Virus record (IMG/VR): IMGVR_UViG_3300042350_000805
Coordinates: 1 to 25,234 of that record
Length of the DNA: 25,234 nt
Source of the DNA: a virus
Direction: 5' to 3' (one strand)
In this document: positions 1 to 5,679 of the stretch, in pieces
Position numbering within the stretch: the first letter of the stretch is position 1
How the letters are laid out: each line of letters begins with the position of its first letter
Made by a program: the position numbers and the translations under genes
Notes under the pieces: model-generated
Seen by the model: only the letters and a program-made list of their open reading frames with translations
What the model was told of the DNA's origin: nothing
Database searches by the model: none

Positions 1-2
1 GG

Positions 3-695
3 GCTTACGTGCAAGGCTTGCTCTTCACGATGGCCAAGATGCGCGAAGTGGGGGTGAATATCTTCTGGTGCCAGATCACCAACGAGAGCCTCATCACCCG
101 TGCCCGCAACGAACTGGCGCGTGTCTTTCTTGAGAAGGAGATCGACTACCTGATGTTCATCGACGCCGACATTGGCTTCGATCAGAACGCTGTGGCTATG
201 CTGCTAGCTGGAGACAGGGACATCGCGTGCGGCATCTACCCCAAGAAAGAAGTGAACTGGGAGAGCGTCAAGAAGGCAGCGCGCGAAGGTAAGAACGACC
301 TGCACGATCACGCTGGCGCGTTTGTGTTCAACATGGTGGACAACAGCCATCAAGAAACAGACGAAGACGGCTTCATCGAGGTGCGCCACGGCGGCACAGG
401 GTTTATGTTAATTAAACGCCGTGTTTTTGAGGAGCTTGCTCCGCATGTGCCCACCTATCGGGTGTCATCGTTCTTTGACCCGGAGAAGGGGGAGTATGCC
501 AAGCCCCTGACCCATGAGTTTTTTGCAACGAGTATCGACGACAGCGGAGCGTTGCTGTCCGAGGATTATCACTTTTGCGAACTTTGGCGGAAGCACGGCG
601 GCAAAATCCACGCCCACCCGTTCATCCGTCTGACCCACACCGGCACGTACACCTATGATGGTGACATTCTAAAGTCCGGTGGCAACCTGAAGTAG
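3..695 (+). CDS. Glycosyltransferase-like protein, 5'-truncated
   Basis: The frame is open to the left edge, reading Ala-Tyr before the GTG at nt 9, so the true start lies outside the window and that GTG is probably an internal valine. The protein resembles phage GT-A-fold glycosyltransferases. An early segment fits the family's loop that leads into a helix holding N-E-L-A-R, followed by a DAD motif (nt 162-170, within MFIDADIGF), the usual metal/nucleotide-sugar binding motif. Further on are an H-G-G-T-G-F segment and an S-E-D-Y-x-F-C motif, typical of the acceptor half of these enzymes. Phage enzymes of this kind modify DNA bases, virion proteins or host surface sugars; the substrate cannot be told here. 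The stop is followed by AGGAGC and the next start 10 nt on, so it is cotranscribed with the replication genes. Confidence 0.72.
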   Translation, partial: AYVQGLLFTMAKMREVGVNIFWCQITNESLITRARNELARVFLEKEIDYLMFIDADIGFDQNAVAMLLAGDRDIACGIYPKKEVNWESVKKAAREGKNDLHDHAGAFVFNMVDNSHQETDEDGFIEVRHGGTGFMLIKRRVFEELAPHVPTYRVSSFFDPEKGEYAKPLTHEFFATSIDDSGALLSEDYHFCELWRKHGGKIHAHPFIRLTHTGTYTYDGDILKSGGNLK

Positions 696-705
696 GAGCA
701 AGCAA

Positions 706-1164
706 ATGAAGAAGATTACGAAGACTAAGAGCGACCACGCGCGCAAGTTGTTTGAGGACGGTCACAGCACCGCCGAAGTTGCAAGGATATCAAACATAAA
801 CTACGGCCACGCATGGAACATCCGTAAGAGTATGCTAGCGAAAGTGCAGGCGGAACCGACGCCAGAGCCAGCGCCAGTTGTGGATAAGCCAGAGCAGCTT
901 GAGAAAATCCTCGACAAGCGGGCCGAGCAATACGGTACCTTCATGCGTAACGCCGACATCGCCATCAAGCTCAAGCAGGTGATCCACAATGCGATGGTGC
1001 GTGAGGATACGCAGCTATACCCAGACCAGCTTCAAGCTCTTGATATGATTGTCACGAAGATCGGTCGTATTTTGACGGGTAACCCGTCGCACCTAGATAG
1101 CTGGATCGACATCGCTGGCTATGCAAAGCTGGTCTCAGACCGGCTCCAAGGCAACGCAAGGTAA
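706..1164 (+). CDS. HTH domain fused to a DUF6378/DUF1599-like domain
   Basis: This 152-aa protein has two parts joined by a Pro/Glu-rich linker (about residues 46-60). Residues about 10-40 form a helix-turn-helix of the kind used to bind DNA, with a first helix ending in LFEDG, then STAEVARIS and a recognition-like helix. Residues about 65-150 match the phage DUF6378 type, related to DUF1599 (nucleotide modification associated domain 1). The visible signs are ILDKRAEQYG, a helix with M-I-V-T-K-I-G-R-I, and the ending D-S-W-I-D-I-A-G-Y-A. The biochemical role of this family is unknown; the acidic all-helical pattern recalls MazG-like nucleotide enzymes, but that is only an analogy. An AGGAGC site precedes the ATG. 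It is the second gene of the early operon, and the fusion suggests DNA-directed action. Confidence 0.68.
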   Translation: MKKITKTKSDHARKLFEDGHSTAEVARISNINYGHAWNIRKSMLAKVQAEPTPEPAPVVDKPEQLEKILDKRAEQYGTFMRNADIAIKLKQVIHNAMVREDTQLYPDQLQALDMIVTKIGRILTGNPSHLDSWIDIAGYAKLVSDRLQGNAR

Positions 1165-1175
1165 GGAGAGAGACT

Positions 1176-1457
1176 ATGGCTTGGTACAACCCGTGGGGTG
1201 AAATCGACGAACTGAAGGTGAAGCTGGCTGCGGCTGAGCAGACATACATCAGGCTAACGAAGCATATCGAAGAGCTTGAGTTTACCAAGAAAGAAAACGA
1301 GCGAGAGCTTGACCTGATTGAGTTTGATTTGGGAGAACTCAAGGAGACATATGCAAAGCTTCACGAACGAACCATTGGCTTAGAGAAGGCGTTGGCCGAA
1401 GCCAGTAAGAATGATACACGTGATGGCAAGGGTCGTTTTACGAAAGCCAAAAAATAA
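1176..1457 (+). CDS. Small coiled-coil protein of unknown function
   Basis: This 93-aa protein is not recognised. Residues about 9-76 are rich in Glu, Lys and Leu with regular hydrophobic spacing, predicting one long coiled coil. The tail (DGKGRFTKAKK) is basic and probably disordered. The start has a strong AAGGAG site (nt 1163-1168). The stop codon overlaps the next ATG (TAATG, nt 1455-1459), implying translational coupling to the nuclease gene that follows. It could be a nuclease partner or an oligomerising scaffold, but that is inferred only from position. Confidence 0.6.
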   Translation: MAWYNPWGEIDELKVKLAAAEQTYIRLTKHIEELEFTKKENERELDLIEFDLGELKETYAKLHERTIGLEKALAEASKNDTRDGKGRFTKAKK

Positions 1458-2119
1458 TGCCATCGTGGTCGTACAGCAGCATCAAGACTTTTTCACAGTG
1501 CCCGAAGAAGTACTACCACCTCAAGGTGGCTAAGGACGTCAAGGACACCCAAGGGCCAGAGGCTCTTTACGGTGAGGAAGCCCATGCTGCTGCCGAGCAC
1601 TACATCAAACATGGAACGCCGATCCCTGGGAAATACAAGGTCATGCGACCCGCTGTGGAAGCACTGGCCCAATTTCCTGGGGAGAAGCACACAGAGTTGC
1701 GGCTTGGGGTTACCCGTGACTTAGAGCCCTGTAGCTTCTTCGCTAAGACTGTGTGGTGGCGTGGGATCGTGGACTTGTTGATCGTGGACGGCGACACTGC
1801 CCACATGATCGACTACAAGACCGGCAAGAACGCCAAGTATGCGGACATGAAGCAGCTTGATCTGATGGCGGGCGCGGTGTTCGTGCACATGCCCGAGGTG
1901 CAGAAGATCAAGTCTGGCCTCGCCTTTGTGGTGAGCAACGAGTTTCCGAAGAAGACCCACCGTCGCGAACACCTAGCCACCTACATGTCTGTGTTCAACG
2001 ACGAGCTAGATCGCTTGGAGGAGGCTTTGGAAAATGGTATATGGAACGCCAAATCCAGCCCGCTGTGTGGGTGGTGTCCCGTCGAAGTTTGTGAGCACTG
2101 GCGGCCTCGGAGGAAGTGA
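1457..2119 (+). CDS. Cas4/RecB-like PD-(D/E)XK nuclease with probable Fe-S cluster
   Basis: This 220-aa protein has the full pattern of the Cas4/RecB/AddB nuclease family. The N-terminal YSSIKTFSQCPKKYY box carries the first cysteine (C15). H43 in GEEAHAAAEHY, D106 in the strand ending GIVDLLIVDG, and D119-Y-K121 in MIDYKTGK are the expected metal-binding and catalytic residues, followed by a Gln-containing helix (KQLDLMAG). The C-terminus holds C204-x2-C207-x4-C212, which with C15 gives the four ligands of a 4Fe-4S cluster. Enzymes of this family trim DNA ends, usually as exonucleases in recombination or replication. It is coupled to the coiled-coil gene upstream (TAATG) and to the HNH-like gene downstream (TGATG). 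It is close to the length of single-domain Cas4 proteins. There is no CRISPR array or cas1 nearby, so a role in phage DNA processing is more likely. Confidence 0.85.
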   Translation: MPSWSYSSIKTFSQCPKKYYHLKVAKDVKDTQGPEALYGEEAHAAAEHYIKHGTPIPGKYKVMRPAVEALAQFPGEKHTELRLGVTRDLEPCSFFAKTVWWRGIVDLLIVDGDTAHMIDYKTGKNAKYADMKQLDLMAGAVFVHMPEVQKIKSGLAFVVSNEFPKKTHRREHLATYMSVFNDELDRLEEALENGIWNAKSSPLCGWCPVEVCEHWRPRRK

Positions 2120-2415
2120 TGCCTTACAAGAATCCTGAAGACCGTAAGTACGCGAACGCCGCCAAGTATCAGGCGCAACCTGAACAGGTTAAGAACCGCG
2201 TGGCCCGCAACACTGCACGGCGCGCGGCCCTCAAGGCAGGCAAGGTGAAGAAGGGTGACAGCAAGGACGTTGCCCACGTCAAAGCCTTCGACAAGGGCGG
2301 CTCCAACGGGGACGGTGTGCGCATCGAGAGCGCCGCCAAGAACCGCTCTTTCAAGCGAGACAGCAAGCGCAATCTGGTTTCGGAAGTGAGTACGCGGGAA
2401 CGCAAAAAGAAATAA
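2119..2415 (+). CDS. HNH-like small basic protein
   Basis: The start chosen is the ATG at 2119, which overlaps the stop of the preceding gene (TGATG) and lies 5-6 nt after GGAGGAAG; a GTG one codon earlier is less likely. The product is about 98 aa, very rich in Lys and Arg. It begins with a P-Y-K-N-P-E-D-R-K-Y segment often seen at the start of small phage HNH proteins. The C-terminal half contains DVAHVKAFDKGGSNG and then A-A-K-N-R-S-F-K-R, which fits the His / Gly-Gly-Ser / Asn-Arg-Ser layout of HNH (beta-beta-alpha metal) nucleases. The last metal-ligand histidine is not seen, and no zinc-binding cysteine pair is present. It may therefore be a minimal or inactive HNH protein that binds DNA. 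It lies between the Cas4-like nuclease and the helicase. Confidence 0.55.
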   Translation: MPYKNPEDRKYANAAKYQAQPEQVKNRVARNTARRAALKAGKVKKGDSKDVAHVKAFDKGGSNGDGVRIESAAKNRSFKRDSKRNLVSEVSTRERKKK

Positions 2416-2434
2416 CCCCGCACGAGGAGCAAAC

Positions 2435-3997
2435 ATGCGGATCATTGATAACAAGGTTCTCCTCGTGGAGACACGGGAACCTGCGGCAATTATCGGGTCG
2501 ATAAAGAAGAGCGCCTTGATGGAGCGCCGCAAGGACCTGAGCAAAGTCGCCGTACACTGGGGTCTCAAGGAAGCGCAGGAACTGACTGCGTTGGGTATGG
2601 ACGACGTCCCGTCACCCATCCTGCGTGACTACACTTGGACCGGACGGCTTACGCCCTTCGCGCACCAGAAGACCACGTCATCGTTTCTCAGCCTCCACCG
2701 CAGGGCATTTTGCTTTAGCGAGGCGGGCACAGGCAAGACGGCTAGCGTCATCTGGGCTGCTGACTATCTCATGAAGAAAGGGCTCGTGAAGCGGGTGCTG
2801 GTGCTGTGCCCGCTCTCGATCATGAAGGCCGCATGGCAGGGGGACCTGTTTAAGTTTGCTATGCACCGTAGCTGCTCTGTGGCTCACGGGGACGCAAAGC
2901 AGCGCAAGAAGATCATTGAGGCTGGCTCTGACTTCGTCATCATCAACTTCGACGGCGTGGCAGTCGTGGAGGAAACGATTGCAGCGGGAGGCTTTGATCT
3001 CGTCGTCGTTGACGAGGCAACCGCATACAAGAATGCGCAGACTACGCGGTGGAAGATACTCAACCGGCTCATCAAGACAACTGACCCACGCCTGTGGATG
3101 CTCACTGGTACGCCAGCGGCGCAGTCTCCCCTTGATGCCTACGGTCTTGCCAAGCTTGTGAACCCAGATAACTGCCCTACGTACTTCGGCTCATTCCGAG
3201 ATCAGGTTATGACGAAGGTAACCCAGTTTAAGTGGGCTCCCCGTGCTGACGCTAACCGCATCGTACATCGTGCGCTTCAGCCGGCGATACGGTTCGAGAA
3301 GAGCCAGTGCTTGGACCTGCCGCAGGTGACGCACACCGAACGCGAGGCACCGCTTACCGCGCAGCAGAAGAAGTACTACAAGCTCCTCAAGACCCAGATG
3401 ATTATGGAGGCTGACGGAGAGGAGATTAGCGCCGTCAACGCAGCCGCCCGCCTCAACAAGCTGCTTCAGATCAGCGGGGGTGCCGTCTACTCGGATACTG
3501 GCGAGGTCGTGCATTTTGATGTCAGCAACCGGATCAACGTCGTGCTGGAGGCCATCGGGGAAACCACCCGCAAGGTGCTGGTGTTCGTGCCGTTCACCCA
3601 TACGATTGAGCTATTGCGGGAGACCTTGGAGAAAGAGAAGATCAGTTGCGATGTCATCAACGGCAAGGTGCCCCTCAACAAACGCAGCGATATCGTCGCG
3701 CGGTTTCAGTCCAGCGAGCATCCACGTGTGCTCCTCATCCAACCGAAGGCAGCCTCGCACGGGCTCACGCTGACCGAAGCTGACACCATAATCTGGTACG
3801 CCCCAACAACCTCCGTCGAGACCTACCTACAGGCCAACGCGCGCATCGACCGACCAGGGCAGAAGCATGCAATGACCATCGTTCACATCAGAGGTAGCGA
3901 CGTGGAAGCTAAGCTTTATCAAATGCTTAAGGGTAACATCGTCAACCACCGACAGATTATTGATCTGTACCGCCAAGAAATCTTACAAAGTGCTTGA
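2435..3997 (+). CDS. SNF2-type superfamily 2 DNA helicase/translocase
   Basis: This 520-aa protein has two RecA-like lobes. Walker A is E-A-G-T-G-K-T (K101), followed by motif Ia with V-L-V-L-C-P-L-S-I. The DEAT box (D193-T196) is in VVVDEATAYKN and motif III is LTGTPAAQSP near residues 223-232. In the second lobe, an S-H-G-L-T-L-T-E-A segment is motif V, and QANARIDRPGQ (Q466-Q476, arginine fingers R470 and R473) is motif VI in the SNF2 form. An upstream GAGGAGC ribosome site is present. Phage proteins of this type remodel forks, D-loops or protein-bound DNA, like UvsW by analogy. It follows two nuclease-like genes, which suggests recombination-dependent replication or repair. The stop codon lies inside a promoter -35 element for the next genes. 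Confidence 0.88.
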   Translation: MRIIDNKVLLVETREPAAIIGSIKKSALMERRKDLSKVAVHWGLKEAQELTALGMDDVPSPILRDYTWTGRLTPFAHQKTTSSFLSLHRRAFCFSEAGTGKTASVIWAADYLMKKGLVKRVLVLCPLSIMKAAWQGDLFKFAMHRSCSVAHGDAKQRKKIIEAGSDFVIINFDGVAVVEETIAAGGFDLVVVDEATAYKNAQTTRWKILNRLIKTTDPRLWMLTGTPAAQSPLDAYGLAKLVNPDNCPTYFGSFRDQVMTKVTQFKWAPRADANRIVHRALQPAIRFEKSQCLDLPQVTHTEREAPLTAQQKKYYKLLKTQMIMEADGEEISAVNAAARLNKLLQISGGAVYSDTGEVVHFDVSNRINVVLEAIGETTRKVLVFVPFTHTIELLRETLEKEKISCDVINGKVPLNKRSDIVARFQSSEHPRVLLIQPKAASHGLTLTEADTIIWYAPTTSVETYLQANARIDRPGQKHAMTIVHIRGSDVEAKLYQMLKGNIVNHRQIIDLYRQEILQSA

Positions 3998-4021
3998 CAT
4001 TGTGTAGTGTAAGAATATCTT
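3981..4021 (+). promoter_or_regulatory. Sigma70-like promoter overlapped by a palindrome
   Basis: TTGACA (3994-3999) is a perfect -35 box. TATCTT (4016-4021) lies 16 bp downstream and is a fair -10 box. A perfect 7-bp inverted repeat, TCTTACA (3981-3987) and TGTAAGA (4008-4014), brackets the -35 box, so a bound repressor could block RNA polymerase. The right arm is part of the octamer AGTGTAAG (4006-4013). The promoter would drive the genes from nt 4049 onward. It is a prediction by eye, without an experimental start site. Confidence 0.55.
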
Positions 4022-4048
4022 AGGGAGACAATCAAGAAGGAGCAAACC

Positions 4049-4450
4049 ATGCAAGATGTCAAAGCCGACGAGCTTGTGCTCACATACCGGCGGATACGGG
4101 ACGTGATCCACGAGAAGGAGGAAGCACACAAGGAGGAGATAGCTGCGCTCAAGGCTCAGCAGGATGTCGTCTCCGAAGCACTGCTGGCACTGTGCAATGA
4201 CCAGAACCTCGACAGCATTCGCACCGCTGCCGGCACAGTTACCCGCTCGACAATCACTCGGTTCTGGACGAGCGACTGGGAATCCATGTACCAATTCATC
4301 AGGGACCGAGATGCGCCCTTCCTGCTGGAGCAGCGCATCCATAACGGCAACATGCGCCAGTTCCTTGAGGATAACCCAGAAGACCTGCCCATCGGCCTGA
4401 ACGCCGATACCAAATATGTAGTCCGCGTACGTAAGCCAACTGGAAAATAA
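4049..4450 (+). CDS. Conserved phage protein of unknown function
   Basis: This 133-aa protein has an N-terminal helix (about residues 1-50, charged, coiled-coil-like) and a compact C-terminal half. The C-terminal half has the pattern A-G-T-V-T-R-S-T, then a tryptophan pair (FWTSDWESM), then L-E-Q-R-I and N-P-E-D-L-P-I-G-L-N. I recognise this layout from small proteins encoded beside SSB and primase genes in many phages; no function has been assigned as far as I know. A strong AAGGAG site lies before the ATG. It is the first gene after the predicted promoter at 3994-4021 and ends 11 nt before the SSB-like gene, so a role in replication is likely but inferred. Confidence 0.65.
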   Translation: MQDVKADELVLTYRRIRDVIHEKEEAHKEEIAALKAQQDVVSEALLALCNDQNLDSIRTAAGTVTRSTITRFWTSDWESMYQFIRDRDAPFLLEQRIHNGNMRQFLEDNPEDLPIGLNADTKYVVRVRKPTGK

Positions 4451-4461
4451 GGAGAAACTCA

Positions 4462-5379
4462 ATGAGCAACCTGACCATCTTCAAGCAAGAAGGCGCTGTT
4501 TCGACGGTAGCCAAGCGCGAACTGAGCGACCTCGCCAAGTCGCTGGCAACCCCAAGGAACACCCGCCGCATCGCCACCAACACCAACGGTACCTTCAAGC
4601 GTGTCGTCAACGGTGAGCAGATTGGTAAGGCCATCCGTGGTGAGTTCAACGCCATCATCGTTGACGCACTGCCTAAGGTCAGCCGCACGTTCTACGCGGG
4701 CAAGTATGATCCCGATGCCAAGCCGACCCTGCCGGATTGCTGGTCGAACTTGGGTGATAAGCCAGAGGCAGCTGCGGGCAATCCACAGGCTAGCAACTGC
4801 GCCTCGTGCCCCAAGAACGTCATAGGTTCAGGTGAGAGCGGTAAGGGCCGTGCGTGCCGCTTCCAGCGCCGTATCGCTCTCCTGATTGCGGGTGATGACT
4901 CCGGTGACGTCTACCAGTTCAACGTGCCCGCCAAGTCGCTCTTCGGTAAGGGCAGCGGCAACGTGCATCCGTTCGAGAGCTATGTGAAGTTCCTCATCGC
5001 CAACGGCGAAGGTCCTGACACGGTGGTGACCAACATCGCCTACAACCTCGACGCAGAGACCATGGAGCTTCAGTTCACGCCGATGCGCGGTGTCAACGAC
5101 GAAGAGTACGCACTGGTCCAAGCAGCGCGCAGTGATCCGGCTACGCGCGAGATGATCGTGCTGACCGTAGCTGCGCAGGAAGCGGCACCTGCAAAGGCGC
5201 AAGAAGCTGCGGCACCCAAGCCCAAGGTTGTCTACTCCGACGAGCCGGATGACGAGGAGGAAGAGGTCATCGCGGAACCCAAGAAGCGCGCAGCCAAGAA
5301 GGGAGCCGACGTCGTGGTCCCGCAGGGTGACCTTGCCTCGGTTCTCAACGCTTGGGGCGACGGGGATGAGGACGAGTAA
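4462..5379 (+). CDS. Putative single-stranded DNA-binding protein with a four-cysteine site
   Basis: This 305-aa protein has four cysteines (C93, C113, C116, C132), C113 and C116 forming a C-x2-C pair, in a stretch also rich in Arg and Lys. That suggests a zinc site inside a DNA-binding core, reminiscent of zinc-containing phage SSBs such as T4 gp32 only in plan. The core (about residues 1-230) is predicted beta-rich. The C-terminus changes to a Pro/Ala/Lys linker and two acidic stretches, ending DLASVLNAWGDGDEDE. An acidic tail is the usual protein-interaction arm of SSBs. It is encoded between a conserved replication-associated gene and the primase-helicase, with AAGGAGA before the ATG. The SSB role is inferred from tail, cysteines and context, not from a recognised OB-fold signature. 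Confidence 0.58.
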   Translation: MSNLTIFKQEGAVSTVAKRELSDLAKSLATPRNTRRIATNTNGTFKRVVNGEQIGKAIRGEFNAIIVDALPKVSRTFYAGKYDPDAKPTLPDCWSNLGDKPEAAAGNPQASNCASCPKNVIGSGESGKGRACRFQRRIALLIAGDDSGDVYQFNVPAKSLFGKGSGNVHPFESYVKFLIANGEGPDTVVTNIAYNLDAETMELQFTPMRGVNDEEYALVQAARSDPATREMIVLTVAAQEAAPAKAQEAAAPKPKVVYSDEPDDEEEEVIAEPKKRAAKKGADVVVPQGDLASVLNAWGDGDEDE

Positions 5380-5381
5380 GC

Positions 5382-5612
5382 ATGGTGTATGGCTATAGCC
5401 AGCGGCTCATAGAGCGGAACGGCCAAGCCAATAGGCATCTTGTAGGGGTGCGGCTGGGACAGGCATGCATAAAGCATCAAGTGCCTGTTTCAGCCGTGGC
5501 CCGTGAGTTCAAAGTATCGCGACAGACTGTGTACAGCTGGTTCACCGGAGCGTCTAACCCCTCCGCAGCGGTCCGCGCGTTAATGGACGCCTATATCGCC
5601 AAGCTACCGTAG
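5382..5612 (+). CDS. Small helix-turn-helix regulator
   Basis: This 76-aa protein is almost entirely one HTH domain. Residues about 31-55 read VPVSAVAREFKVSRQTVYSW, a clear helix-turn-helix (A-V-A-R-E-F, turn, S-R-Q-T-V-Y), followed by a helix with V-R-A-L-M-D-A. It resembles Cro/C1-type or invertase-type HTH proteins of phages. The start follows the preceding stop by 2 nt. It is the only stand-alone regulator in the window and lies directly beside an intergenic region with the octamer CTTACACT. It could therefore control its own operon or the promoter at 3994-4021, but no binding evidence exists. Confidence 0.7.
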   Translation: MVYGYSQRLIERNGQANRHLVGVRLGQACIKHQVPVSAVAREFKVSRQTVYSWFTGASNPSAAVRALMDAYIAKLP

Positions 5613-5621
5613 GGTGCCCGC

Positions 5622-5629
5622 CTTACACT
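5622..5629. promoter_or_regulatory. Intergenic octamer CTTACACT (candidate operator)
   Basis: This octamer is the reverse complement of AGTGTAAG at 4006-4013 and identical to 20841-20848. It lies 10 nt after the HTH regulator gene and upstream of the primase gene. No good -35/-10 pair accompanies it. It is followed by a T-rich stretch (5633-5639) and a short hairpin (GGCGC 5644-5648 and GCGCC 5654-5658, loop TTTCT). Confidence 0.35.
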
Positions 5630-5679
5630 GCTCTTTTTCTGTAGGCGCTTTCTGCGCCCGATGAGTAGCGACCTCACAT

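Noticed and set aside
9-11. GTG at nt 9 as the start of the glycosyltransferase-like gene
   Set aside because: The frame stays open to the window edge and the family's N-terminal strand would be missing.
1457-2119. CRISPR adaptation gene cas4
   Set aside because: The fold fits Cas4, but there is no repeat-spacer array and no cas1 or cas2; phage replication genes surround it.
1981-2619. Minus-strand reading frame of 212 codons
   Set aside because: It crosses three well-supported plus-strand genes and has no family resemblance.
3983-4462. Minus-strand reading frame of 159 codons
   Set aside because: It runs through the promoter region and opposite a conserved phage gene; no ribosome site or domain.
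5644-5658. GGCGC-TTTCT-GCGCC hairpin as a terminator
   Set aside because: The stem is only 5 bp and no T-run follows in either direction; at most a minor structure near the primase start.
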